Source of the DNA: Pochonia chlamydosporia 170
Taxonomy: Eukaryota > Ascomycota > Sordariomycetes > Hypocreales > Clavicipitaceae
Direction: 5' to 3'
Length of the DNA stretch: 64,000 nt
Assembly: GCF_001653235.2 (NCBI RefSeq)
Contig: NC_035790.1
Location: 7,254,001-7,318,000 of the forward strand
The stretch's first letter is position 1, and each line of letters starts with the position of its first letter. The translations under genes were made by a program, and so were the position numbers. Positions 44,782 through 54,866 of the stretch are shown piece after piece. The notes beneath the pieces were generated by a model that was not told the DNA's origin, did no database searches, and was given only the letters and a program-made list of their open reading frames with translations.

Positions 44782-45593
44782 CAGGATATCCCTTGGGACC
44801 AGATGTGCAGGATGTGCTGTGCCATATTAAGTGCCTGCCGGGTAAGGACAGCACCTTTTTTCGGTTGTCCTTGGCCGGATAGCGGATTATTCCTTCTAGC
44901 ATGTGGGTGGTATCCGACCGTGGACAGCTAAGCCCGGCTGTGCGGGTGTGGCTGGCATCTGCTGGCTGGTATATATATGCTAGCATGGGAAACATGCCAG
45001 CCAGGTGCGGATAGCCGGTGGCGTGTGCTGGCGGACCAGGGCTAGCCAGCGGTTCCTGCTAGCAGGAACCGGACAGCAGGAAACCCTGGCTAGCGCAATC
45101 GGGTTGGGCGCTTATTTAGGCCAGCCCTGCCGCCTTTCGCCAAAACCTGAAGGACGCGCAGTCGGATATGCACAGGGGGAAAAATGTCAAAGGGGATGGC
45201 TCTCCTTGGGTAGTGGGACTAATACCAAGCCCTGAGGACCAGACGGGTTTGTAGGCATGAGCTTCACTCATCGAGGTTCTGCCTGACAGCACCACAACCC
45301 AGCAACTATCCAGAGGATGGTGAGTTATCACGCGCCTGCCGTCCCACGGCTCCAAAGCGCTGTTGGAAGGCCGGGTGTGCAGCAAACGCAGGGAAAAGGA
45401 CGCTGCCGCCACCAACTCGCTTGGTTGAGGTTTGTCATGCGCTACACTCTACGTGGGGTTTCAACGCAACAACGGATGCAGAAGATTCGGAATCATGCTT
45501 CATTAATGCTAAGACGATACTATAATCCTTGGTACGGATAATGAAAGCAACGAAATAAATGACAAGCATCCCCTCCGGCTCAAGGAACACTAT
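44782..45593. other. Gene-free GC-rich block with a perfect palindrome, possible solo LTR
   Basis: Contains the perfect 20-bp palindrome GGTTCCTGCTAGCAGGAACC (45051-45070), a TATATATATG box at 44971, and many repeats of GCTGGC/GCCAGC and CTAGC words. This is the kind of composition seen in retrotransposon LTRs, but no matching second copy, primer-binding site or target duplication is visible. Confidence 0.4.
45051..45070. repeat. Perfect 20-bp palindrome
   Basis: GGTTCCTGCTAGCAGGAACC reads the same on both strands and is nested in a region with further CTAGCC/GGCTAG words. Its role is unknown. Confidence 0.95.
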
Positions 45594-45976
45594 TTATGGG
45601 CAGTTGCCAGGGATGTCACTCAGCACCGTGCGCAATATCTCCTTAGTCTCCGTCCTGAGAGCCTGCCGCTTGCTCATCACTGCTTCCAAGGTTTCAGTGT
45701 TTCCTGGGAGCTCGAGAAGAGCATTCTCTTGTCGAGCTAGTTGGGCCAGTACTAGGCTGGAGAGCTGGAGTGAGGCTTCGGCATTTTCTAGCAAAGCCTC
45801 CAACCCCGACCGCCGTAGTCCTCACCTTCGCGCCGCTCGGTTTCTTAATCTATGCTCCCGATCAAGCTTTTCGAAACTTAATCTTCTCTCGACTTCTTCC
45901 GTAGTAAAACGAGGCAATGTACGACCGTCCCCAGTCACCTTTATTACATCCCGAGGCACGTGAATACAAGGCAACA
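45594..45976 (-). pseudogene. Small hypothetical coiled protein with an in-frame stop
   Basis: ATG at 45976 (MLPCIHVPRDVIKVTGDG, then FTTEEVERRLSFEKLDREH). A TGA near 45823 follows RNRAARR and the same frame continues with EALLENAEASLQLSSLVLAQ and MSKRQALRTETKEIL to TAA at 45594. About 127 codons. The frame after the stop has clear coding character. No family recognised. It could also be a two-exon gene with a mini intron, but the possible intron (30 nt) is too short. Confidence 0.5.
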
Positions 45977-46149
45977 TAATTGCGAGTCGTCGAGATTGTT
46001 GACTCTGAGGAGGATTGAGTTTCTACTTAAATACTGATGGCCCATAAGTCAGTTTTGGTCGCCAGGGTTTGGTGTAAGGCCCGCTACCAAACAGCTCTCC
46101 ACACCCATTCAGGCACATTTGAACATGTTAATTTGGCTGGGAGCCCTTG

Positions 46150-46290
46150 TGATCGGTCGTCTATGGTCAGTTGCGAAACATTAAACTAGACTCACCACGA
46201 TTACCCATTTATTTTCTGCATTTACAATAGCGAATGGAGCCTGTGAAAACGCAAGCACAACGATGTGAAGGATGTGTCACACAAGCGTCA
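46150..46290 (-). pseudogene. Ferric reductase fragment (copy C)
   Basis: On the plus strand the words ACTAGACTCACCACGA, CCCATTTATTTTCTGCATTT and AATAGCGAATGGAGCC match 11390-11450 in ferric reductase copy A, at its first exon/intron border, in the same orientation. Only about 140 bp remain. As in copy A, a P-family repeat follows (46.45 kb here, 12.2 kb there). Confidence 0.65.
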
Positions 46291-46454
46291 GGATTCCAGG
46301 CAGTCGACTTCTGTCGGCGGTAGACAAAGAAGAATGCTTTATGTCTTGCAGGGGAGAAAGCTGCATTTGATGGGTTGCGGGTTTGGGGGCCGCGTTGACA
46401 GGTCCGATTGAGGACCAACAGGCTAGGATAAGGAGCAAAAAGAGGCCGCCTTGC

Positions 46455-47159
46455 ACTGATGTTGCCCCCAAACGTTGGCAATTTTAGGAACTGGCCAATG
46501 ATGCTCCTACAAGCCGGATATGGCCGAGAAGCTTGCCATCAATGGGCCATTATGAGACGGATTGTCAACACGTCAGTCAGCCCATTTTGACGTTGCTGTC
46601 TGTGATAACACAGCACGGAAATAACGGCGTACAGCTAAAATTGGAAGTTGCTTGCGCCCTTGGGAAAGGCGGGTGATTTTGGAGGCGGTGCAGAACAAAC
46701 TTTTAAGTTTCCACTATGCACGCTGGGTGCGCTAGGAATTGTAACACGATTCCCGTTGATCGATAGCAGCTCGTTACCGCCGATAGCAAGTGGCTTTTTG
46801 TTGTGCATTCCCAAACATATAGCGGGCGTTCCCGATGACATTGTGGGTGATTGCGAGTCAGATTTGAGAAACAGAAAAAGGAAAATAACGCGCCATCGAA
46901 CATGCTGAAACGCTCCAAGCTCAATAAAGAAGTGGATGCTAAGATGGTTGACCCTGGGAGGGGGGGTAATGAAGGGTCTCAGGGTGGCCTGGAAGGAGGG
47001 AGGATGAAGATTGATTAAGGGAGGCGCTCTGCCGAACCTGGCTGGCTTGTGTGGCATGCTAGTTGGACTGACATTCATGCGCTGACACTGCGGAACCCTA
47101 GCTACGGAGCCCACCAACGGCCGTTCAGCCACCTGAAAACGAACTTTCAGGTGGCTGAA
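46455..47159 (-). repeat. Dispersed repeat P family, long copy with palindromic end
   Basis: Related to 12185-12665 (same orientation) and to 52942-53560 (opposite orientation). Shared with the latter on the coding-like strand: CACTTCTTTATTGA/CGCTTCTTTACTGA, GCGTTTCAGCATGT, ATGTCATCGGGAA/ATGTCGCCAGGAA and CTATCGGCGGT. One end carries the palindrome at 47124-47159. No transposase frame, so presumably non-autonomous. Confidence 0.75.
47124..47159. repeat. Palindrome copy 1 (15-bp arms, 6-nt spacer)
   Basis: Arm TTCAGCCACCTGAAA, spacer ACGAAC, then the exact reverse complement of the arm. The same arms recur at 50124, 52942 and 61292 with different spacers. Confidence 0.95.
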
Positions 47160-47509
47160 AACTGTTGCTCGAGCTACTGCAGCATGGATGGCTGCCAGTA
47201 GCGGGCGGAATGCGGCGGGACCGCAGGCCCGCACGGCTTAGTTTTAGTTTCTGTCGGACCTGCCGTGGTACAATCGACGGTTCAGTACACCCCTCGTCAT
47301 ATACCTGATTAGACCATGCTGTTCCCCAAGGGACAAGGGTTATGGCTCGAGACACTCTACAGAGTACTTGGGTTAACCTGCAGCCATGTATAGTGGAAGG
47401 CGAATTACATGTCGCGGCTTTTTAGACAACTTTATGAATGAACCGCAGGATACACACGCTCCAGGACAAAGATCATCGCAAGAGCGGCTAAACGCCCGCA
47501 TCTTCAGAG

Positions 47510-48260
47510 CTACACATATGGTACAGTATGGCCGCCGATAATCGGCACGAGACTCATGTTAATCTGCTGCTGGAGAAGGAGCAGACTGGAACTGTCCGTA
47601 ATGCATGGCACGAAACGAAATAGTAACATTCGAGTGGGGTGGTGCACGTTACAGTGCATGAAACTGCAAAGCTCATCATTTAGCAAGTCGAACCTATGTA
47701 GCAACTTCGTGGAGTCTAATTCCATCTCCGTCAGAGCTTTTCGAGCCAACAGCTTCCTGCCCCAAATCCCTGTTATTATAGTCTAATGCAGTCTTTCTAA
47801 TGACTGGCGGGTACAGTTTCTCCTTTAGGTCGATGGTTAGTATAGGGTAGGACTTGTATATCCTTGCCAACTCACCAAATCAGGAGACGAGACGGGAAAC
47901 GACGGATCATCCGTAGACTTGTAGTCGTAGTGTTTTTGTTTCCGCCGCACGAGTAGGTAAACGTCCGCACCATAACGCCGGCTTAATTGGTCGCATCTTT
48001 TCATAAAACGAAACGTTGCTCTAGCAAAATTGTCATTTGTCCTATCTCGTTTACTGACTGAAGGCGGATTCATTTTCAGAGAAGGTATAGAGTGCTAAAG
48101 CCGGCTGGTCTCTGGTCTCAGCTTGCCACCAATCTGGTGGGTGGCTTATATGGCTAGTCAATGCAGTGTTGCGCGGCCATTGTTGGATGAAAGCTCTTTG
48201 GTCGGGAAGTACGCCCTATCGGCGGTGGCGGAACCCATGCTCTTGTAAATGATCCAGTTT
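47510..48260 (-). repeat. Inverted duplicate block carrying a MADS-like gene, left copy
   Basis: About 750 bp matches 61620-62390 on the opposite strand, covering the MADS-like gene, its intron, its upstream region (CGACCAAAGAGCTTTCATCC in this copy) and downstream sequence. Outside these limits similarity fades. Confidence 0.8.
47694..48073 (-). CDS. Small MADS-box-like protein, copy 1
   Basis: Exon 1 begins MNPPSVSKRDRTNDNF at 48073 and ends PVSSPDL; after an intron with GTGAGT donor, TACTAACC branch and AAAG end, exon 2 runs 47822-47694 (EKLYPPVIRKTALDY ... HEVAT, stop TAG). About 108 residues. The segment FARATFRFMKRCDQLSRR then GADVYLLVRRKQKHYDY then STDD resembles the MADS box pattern (basic helix, KKAxEL, hydrophobic strand, ...YxSTD). 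MADS proteins are DNA-binding dimers. Assignment is by motif only, since the divergence is high. The second copy at 61831 is also intact, and the changes do not break the frame or the splice sites. Confidence 0.6.
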
Positions 48261-49240
48261 GAGCCTTACTTGTTCCCTCTCTCCTTGCACCATACGGAAG
48301 GCAGTGTGTCACTTATGTGCTCCGGTTGTGACTGTAATGGCTTTCATGGCTCATCAATAATGTGAGGTTTCCGAAGCCATTGTTGGCTAGAATTATATGC
48401 TCTAGATCAGAAATGCACGATAGCACTGGAGCGGTCGCCTTGTCGTGCAGCCGATGTGGGCAATCATAAAACTTTTAAACATCCAATTCGAGCACTTCCC
48501 GTTCACACACAATACAGCGTGTCTAGTGTAAGCGCCAAGTTGAGCTTCCTAGGCGAAAGCTACCCCAGGTGCCAGAAGTTGCGCTATAGTCCGACGTACC
48601 TGGCCATGAATTGGACGGCATGATGCGGGATTGATTTGCGCTTGGGGTCAATAATGAGGAAGCCGAATTACGACACCATCAGACCTGACCTGGTGCCACT
48701 ACCGCTAAAAAAACGATAGCGGCTTGATTAGGACTGGCAGGCAGCGTTATCCGAGATCAGCGAAATCCCTCTACTCAATTAATGCCCGTAAAACTTCGCT
48801 TGCGGGACAGAAGAGCTGGCTTGTTGGATCCAACGCACGTGACGACTTGGGCGACATCTGCCCAGCGTGGGAGTACGTAGGCACGAGTTCTTCCGTTGGA
48901 AACTGTGCATACAGTACATATTGTCGCTATGCACACTGTCAAATCTCCCACAGTTACGTCATTGCCAAATCGGTGTAGATTCTTGCGTCCAAAGAGCAAC
49001 ATCAACTATAATACGTCTGCTACAGTACGGAATGAGCCACAACCTGTAAGGAGAAAGACACGCACTTCACTGCGAGTCATCCGTCCACTTCTGGCGTTAA
49101 TCGCGCCATACCATTTTTGATCTGTTCAAGTCAATACGTACAAAAGCCAACAAACAGGCTGCTGAGAAGCGGCTTCTAGCCATTCTGGCGGATTTTAAAG
49201 ACACGACTAAACACACCCCATGGGGTGCAGGATCCACACA
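48261..49240. other. No gene recognised
   Basis: About 1 kb with only short opposing frames (48724-48978 +, 48775-49005 -). Nothing with a motif. Confidence 0.3.
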
Positions 49241-49249
49241 CTGGCGACA

Positions 49250-50122
49250 CATACAAAAAGGCAAGTCGTCTTTTGGCTGAAGAAACTAGCTGCCTCAAGA
49301 CGCATCGTCAAACCGGGCCTTTGGAGAGAAAATACGATCAAACTAGCATCAAAGGCATTGGATGCTTGAGGTCTTACAGTACACAGACACAATTTATTAA
49401 CGCCCGGTGGAGTCACCTCCAATAGGGCAGAAAGAACATGCTCTCTTACAGTACACGGAAGTGTCTTGCAGACTTTTTTTCCGCAATGGCTGAATCGACG
49501 CCAAAATCAACCATAACAGCCTTAAGGACAACAGTCACGGATATGATACAGCAGGAGCTGTGAAAGCTTTCTTGGACTGTCAATAAATCACTGCCATTGC
49601 TTGAAATAAGGTTGCGATGGACACTGTAGGACACTTCGAGATCCCTTCTAGCCATGGCCTCCCTGCAGAAGACAGAAGATGGGGTAGGTGCCTGCACAGT
49701 GTGTGACCTATGGGAAATGCTGGTAGTACTGTACCACGGCAGTATTTTTCGTGGCAAACAAGTTTTGCTGGCTGGGCTGTCATTAGCAGGAAACGCGGCA
49801 AAACTACGGCGAATCAGTGCTTTACCGAACTTTAATAATCCCATTAGTGGCACAGGTCGCTAAACTTGAGGGTGAGTAAAATATTGCAGTACATCATCCA
49901 AAAGACCAGCCCCTTTTTATTCAATGGTTCAATCGACGACAGTATTCAGTTTGAAGTAGCTACTACGTCTGCCTAGAGAAGACCAAACTCGGCGCTTGAC
50001 TGAAGCAAGATTGTCTGTGACAGTGGCGAAGCCAGAACTTCAAGCTCCCGCCGACCCTTCTTACCCCAATTCCTGCCTGGGCTGTAAGTGTCTGCTTGGT
50101 GAGACTCGTACTAGCCACATTG
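49250..50122 (+). repeat. Dispersed repeat R7, copy 1
   Basis: Matches 60925-61290 in the same orientation with gaps: ACCGGGCCTTTGGAGA / AACGGGCTTTTAGAGA, CTTGCAGACTTTTTTTCCGC, CGCCAAAATC, GGATATGATACAG, TGTGAAAGCTTTCT and AGCCACATTG..CAGCCACCTGAAA. It ends at the palindrome in both copies. The left copy has extra sequence (about 450 bp). No coding frame. Confidence 0.7.
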
Positions 50123-50123
50123 T

Positions 50124-50157
50124 TCAGCCACCTGAAAATGTACTTTCAGGTGGCTGA
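50124..50157. repeat. Palindrome copy 2 (14-bp arms, 6-nt spacer)
   Basis: Arms TCAGCCACCTGAAA and its reverse complement around the spacer ATGTAC. Sequence of the decayed DUF3723 fragment (copy C) begins within a few bases of its right end. Confidence 0.95.
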
Positions 50158-50165
50158 GTGGACCG

Positions 50166-50507
50166 TCAGTGGACTCGACAGCCAGGAAATTGCAAACGAC
50201 ACTGCGGCCAAGATATCCGGCAGCTTAACCTGAGCCTCGTGCCAACCATCAGCGACCATCGGGTAAAAGGTTGTCTTGGATCTCGGCCGCCCTGATAGTG
50301 GCGCCTTCCCGTACTTGAGTAACCACGTTCTTGGCGAAACATTTTGTTAATGGCTTCGACACGGTTGTTTTTAGGGCCTTTGACCCCACCGTGCGCTGGG
50401 TCTCGATACCACAAAGATGCTATACGTATGCTTGGGGTTCCACAGTACTTGGTCCATCGTGCCTCCTCAATACGACGGTTCACAGTTGCAAAGTTCTCTA
50501 CAGTCAT
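50166..50507 (-). pseudogene. DUF3723 N-terminal fragment (copy C)
   Basis: ATG at 50507: MTVENFATVNRRIEE, then KYCGTPSIRIASLWYRDP and NRVEAINKMFRQERG, very close to the locus A gene and lacking its 4-nt insertion. Similarity fades after about 100 codons and the gene stops at the palindrome near 50160. The rest of the gene is missing. Confidence 0.75.
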
Positions 50508-50725
50508 GGTCTGGACTTATACTCATTCACGAAGAAAACAGAGTGGTTGGTACCAAAATCTCATTACGTGTCTACAGCCTTCTTGTAGCCCTAGTGATGT
50601 TCACAACCTGCCCAATTATGGCTGCCGGAACTGGTTTTGGCCCATTTTGGACGAAAGCGCGGGCTGCCAGTATATAAACCGGACACTGGCTACCATCAAT
50701 GCGGCGGTTCCCAGCACAAGACAAG
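50508..50725. promoter_or_regulatory. Shared divergent promoter of DUF3723 and kinase-like gene, locus C
   Basis: This 218-bp spacer aligns with 6630-6851. It has a TATAAACC box near 50671, about 55 bases before the kinase-like ATG, and the shared blocks GATGTTCACAA and CCAATTATGG. Confidence 0.5.
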
Positions 50726-50857
50726 ATGGCAAACACGGTATATCGACTCCGGAAACGCAACGCAAACCGTATTGGCCAGCCCAGGCTGGTGAAGGTGAAT
50801 CGACTCGGACGTCGAGTCATGGAGACGGTCCTCGTGAAGCCCAATTCACCTTGGGAC
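50726..50857 (+). pseudogene. Kinase-like gene, N-terminal fragment (copy C)
   Basis: Begins MANTVYRLRKRNANR and reads to VLVKPNSPWD, matching MSNTVNRPQKRNATR ... VLVKPYSPWD of copy A. It is then cut off and joined to repeat R3, losing the whole kinase fold. Confidence 0.75.
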
Positions 50858-50861
50858 ACCC

Positions 50862-51080
50862 AAGCGACTAGGGACAAGGGTAAGGCTGAATGACAAGGGT
50901 TAAGAGATGGCTGACTTGCGGGAAAGCCTCCCGCGAAGCCGCCGACCAGCCCCCATGCATTTTGGATCAAGTGTCAAGTGGAGCGGCGGCCTTACTGCGG
51001 CCGTCAACTTCGGCTTTCCCGCCGCCCCGTTGTCAATGAAGCTGGAGAGTTCTCCGTCCACGCACTCAGTTGGACTCCTT
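50862..51080 (+). repeat. Dispersed repeat R3, copy 2
   Basis: Matches 8786-9000 in the same orientation (GGGTAAGGCTGAA, CTTGCGGGAAAGCCTCCC, GCTTTCCCGCCGCCCC). It directly follows the truncated kinase-like gene. Confidence 0.75.
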
Positions 51081-51177
51081 CACACAACCTTTCTATAGCA
51101 TACACCAATCTATTTACTGTAGCTTTCTACCATAATTATGAAACGCAAATGATCGCTGTCTGGCAATGGAATTAGCA

Positions 51178-52449
51178 TTATCCCTCCGATAAAAAGCCTT
51201 TTCTTGCGTTAGCGGGCTCCTGATGCATCAGATATTGCTCCGTATGACCAGCGGCCCGGACAAGCTCTTCAAACGGCTCAATCGTCCTGAGAGCACGAAC
51301 TGCAACCCTCCACGCTTGGTGACACTTTGATGCCACCGAAAAGTCAATAAGTTCCCATTCGAGACGCACATTCTCGGTCCCCTGTGGTGCCGATACTTTC
51401 ATCTGGTTTAGCACGCCGGTGGCCTGACTGTAGTCTAACCAAAGATTCTTCGTTGGTCCACGAACGCCGCACTTTTTGTCGAAGACATCCGAGTATCGAA
51501 TGTTTCCCGAGAAAATTCCTAAATAGTCTCCTTTATGGATGGTAACAATAGGGCAGACATGAACAAGCTCTTCAGGTCTAGGAATGAGGCTGATGAAGAC
51601 AGATTGGTCCGAATTTTCGCCATTCTCTCCTCTTTGCTTACCATCCAGCGCCTGAAATGCCCCATGACTCGATCGGTACTTACTCTCTTCCGCATCTGAA
51701 AGCCACGGGTTGTTGACGTTGTTCCAACGTTCTTCTGGAATCTCTATCTTCTCCATGATTGATGGCTGGTGCAGCCATATGCTCCCGGTCATATCACCCT
51801 GGGCCTCTTTCATCACGCGCTCCTCAAGTTGCTTGATGTGACAGCCATAGCTCTGCTCCAACTCGAGCACTTTCGTGTCTAGAGGCATATTCGCCGTTTC
51901 GGAGTAATGTAGGCAAAATTCATCAAACTGTGTTGTGCGATAGAACAGAATCATATCAACACCCGACTTTCGCCAATTTGCGAGATTTTTCCAATGCCTG
52001 CGGTACTTCCTTTGACTGGGAGGGCTGCCTCCCAGACCGAGTGCCGTTGATAATTCTGTCGCCGCATCCTTCTCTGCGACTGAAAAGCCATCCGGGGGAC
52101 CTTTCGGTGTCTGCAACTTGTTCGGGTCCAAATCGTGCGCGCGACGCTGGATAATATCCCAGTATATCGATTCATTATACCGAACTTGCATATCCTTGCA
52201 CACGAAATGTGCGCTCTCCAGATTAACTTTCTTCACTGCGTCATCAAAGGTTGACCCAGCAATCTCGTCGGCGTATTCCCGAATCAAGCTGTTCTGTTTT
52301 CTGATTTTGCCTATGTTCGGATCTTTATCTCTAATCTTGCCACGTTCCGAGTTCAGCTTTGCGCAATCCCGTAACACGGTATCCATCGCCTGGACGGCAG
52401 AGGTTGGACCTAACATTGTCAACATAGTGCACCGGGGGAAGAGAAACAT
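51178..52449 (-). CDS. Intact 423-residue protein with a SET-like C-terminal part
   Basis: A single-exon ATG frame from 52449 to 51178. The N-terminal half is helical and charged (LRDCAKLNSERGKIRDK). A middle part has YRRHWKNLANWRKSGVDM. The C-terminal part reads TIHKGDYLGIFSGNIRYSD, NLWLDYSQATGVLNQMKV and RVAVRALRTIEPFEEL. The GDYLGxFxG strand and the ALRxIxPxEEL strand resemble the start and end of SET methyltransferase domains, but the NHSCxPN core is missing, so methyltransferase activity is doubtful. The family is not firmly recognised. It is one of few intact single-exon genes in a repeat-rich stretch. Confidence 0.7.
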   Translation of the reverse strand: MFLFPRCTMLTMLGPTSAVQAMDTVLRDCAKLNSERGKIRDKDPNIGKIRKQNSLIREYADEIAGSTFDDAVKKVNLESAHFVCKDMQVRYNESIYWDIIQRRAHDLDPNKLQTPKGPPDGFSVAEKDAATELSTALGLGGSPPSQRKYRRHWKNLANWRKSGVDMILFYRTTQFDEFCLHYSETANMPLDTKVLELEQSYGCHIKQLEERVMKEAQGDMTGSIWLHQPSIMEKIEIPEERWNNVNNPWLSDAEESKYRSSHGAFQALDGKQRGENGENSDQSVFISLIPRPEELVHVCPIVTIHKGDYLGIFSGNIRYSDVFDKKCGVRGPTKNLWLDYSQATGVLNQMKVSAPQGTENVRLEWELIDFSVASKCHQAWRVAVRALRTIEPFEELVRAAGHTEQYLMHQEPANARKGFLSEG

Positions 52450-52941
52450 ATCGCATCGATGCTTAAAACTCAGTCTGATACTTCGTGGGGTGACAAACTC
52501 GTCTTGCTCCTTTTACCCAGGTGGCTTGTTTCCGTATGCGATCCTCGTTTAGATGGGTGAGCAGTAACTGCAATATTAATGCTTCGTGGCAGAGGGGCTA
52601 AGATACCTCCCTTTCCACGCTCGACTCTAACCGTATGGACTGAACAGTGTCAACATCCTGTTTAATCAAAAAAGTAGAATATTCTTTGACTTTCATCTTA
52701 CTCACCGACTGTGGTCATATCGAGAATACATTGATTCAGAGACTCGATACTATGATCACCTATATCGCAGAGTTTCATAAACTCGCGCATCACCTGCGTT
52801 GCCAAAGCTTGAATTGCGTCCATTATTGTCGGCCTGCGAATTTCTTTCGTCAGGGCTCAGTGGAGTGATATATTTATGCCGCTCCAAGAGGTTTCTAGAA
52901 CCTTCCCCCAGGTTGAGAATCATACGGCTAGCCACAATTAA

Positions 52942-52973
52942 CAGCCACCTGAAAGTTCGCTTTCAGGTGGCTG
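52942..52973. repeat. Palindrome copy 3 (13-bp arms, 6-nt spacer)
   Basis: Arms CAGCCACCTGAAA and its reverse complement around GTTCGC. It marks the left end of a P-family repeat. Confidence 0.95.
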
Positions 52974-53560
52974 AACAAGCAGTCTCTGCTGCTCGAGGTT
53001 CTGGGCGGCATTCGGCGCCCACTTTTCGTACAAGAAACTGTTGAAAAGCCTACCAGTCGGCCAAGTTTCGTTGTGAGCTGGCATTTTTAATTGTCGAATA
53101 TGTCGTCAGTACTCTGTTGCATCCACACGACGAGGCTTTCTAGAACAACGTAGTGTTCATCCAACTCCCATACCATACAGGCCAGTCAGGCTCCGTAGAG
53201 CACCTCCCTTATTGGATCTACTTTTTAACCTTCCCCGCCGCCCTCAAGACTCCTTCCTTACCGCAAAGAAAATTGACAACAATCTTCTCCCCAGCGTCAA
53301 CAAGTTTGAGCATCCGCTTCTTTACTGAACTCGTAGCGTTTCAGCATGTACAATGGATCCTTTTTGGATTAGGCAAATCTGGCTCGCCATCACCCATCAT
53401 GTCGCCAGGAACCTACGTGCTATGTTAAGAAGGCACAAAACAAAGTCACTTCTATCGGCGGTCACAAGCTGCTAGCAATCATCGCAAACCGTGACACAAT
53501 ACTTAGTGGCTGCACTCAGCGTGCACCGACAGTAGCCATCCTTGCTCGTACGCTTGCCTT
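52974..53560 (+). repeat. Dispersed repeat P family, inverted copy
   Basis: Opposite-strand relative of 46630-47123. In both, the palindrome comes first, then about 200 bp of diverged sequence, then the conserved block with CTTCTTTA(C/T)TGA and GCGTTTCAGCATGT. No gene. Confidence 0.7.
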
Positions 53561-54866
53561 ACCAAGACGACGTCTAATTAGCGTTTAAGTTTGCGGGAAG
53601 GGCTAATCATTGTGGCGTTTTTGAGACACTATGTGGGCATTGCGGCGTCGAACTTCACAATGAGAATTTACCATGCCATGAGTGACCCGCCCATGTCTCA
53701 TGGTCACGGTGGAGTGAATGCGTGTCGTAAACTTGAGTCGCCATTCAAGCTTACCGGCTTAACCCAAAGCAATCTGCCCTGCTGCTGCAAGCAAATCACC
53801 TGTAGCTGCGTGTTAGAGTTTGGGCGATGAACTCGTTGTAATACCAGACGTCTCTGGTAAATACATTCCGCAATCAAATAAGCAATGGTTGCCCATGTAA
53901 GGCGGGTCGAACACCGTGTCAGCAAATCATTTCAATGTTCGATGTTCACTCGACAGCATGCAACTTTCTCTGTGACACAGGCGGAAATAGGGTAACCGTG
54001 CTGTCAAACGACTGGTTTGGATTGTGTGCCAACACATCCACCCACCACTGCACCCTGGCCACACGCAACGGTCCAGAGTCCACGAGGGGCAGAAAGGCTT
54101 GCAGTTCTACGAGGCACAAGAAGAACCTTACCGTATTTGGGGAAAATATCGGTTGGTGGTTGAACGGTGCCCTGTTGTGTTCTTGTGTGGAATCCAAACG
54201 GAGGGATCTCCATCTTCGTTGCAAGGGCTGCACCTCCAACCCTTTCATGTTTTGTGATCTCCAGAATCTCGTCAGCCTGTCCATCTTCTTCTCATAGGCG
54301 GACAAAGATAGGTGCAAAGAGGACCAATTGCGCTCTGGACTTTTGCAGTCTCAACCAAAGTAAAAACTGGATTGGACTGTGAGTCATAAAAGAGGTTGAG
54401 CCAACAGGATCAGCAGCGCTGAACACACAAGAGGCGGTGATAGGACGGAATCAGTTTCATGGTGTGGTACCATGGCTGGTCTGGACTCCATGGACCCGCC
54501 CGCTGGTGGGGCATCATCCATGCATAACACAGATCAGGGGTGATAGGAAAACAAAAGAGGCAAGGTACGGCACATTGGATGACATTTGCTGATGGCTGCC
54601 TGGAGAAGTTGTGTCCAGACATTGAGCCTTTCCTTTGGGGGAAGTATTCCTGATGTCTCCCTCGTCTCGGTCCGGACTTTGAGCCCCATTACGATGCCCG
54701 ATTGTCTGTGTTTGCAGTTCCCCCAATTCCGGTTGCCTTTATCTCCTTGACTGCCAAACTGTTACCACCTCAATCTCGCTTACGGGGAACCAATCGGAAA
54801 CACCAAAAACCACACAAGTGGGCCACCGGTACATAGATATACATGGTAAATCCATACAAATACAAG
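53561..54866. other. No gene recognised; 3' flank of the piggyBac transposase
   Basis: Opposed frames at 53946-54317 (-) and 54024-54257 (+) overlap and have no motif. The left terminus of the piggyBac element is probably in here, but no TTAA with matching terminal repeat could be paired by eye. Confidence 0.3.

Noticed and set aside
44820..45300. Solo LTR
   Set aside because: Composition and TATA box are suggestive, but there is no second copy, no terminal TG..CA pair with target duplication, and no primer-binding site visible.
46635..47234. 199-codon minus-strand open frame
   Set aside because: It spans a dispersed repeat and its palindrome and is not conserved as a frame in the other copies, so it is a chance frame within the repeat.
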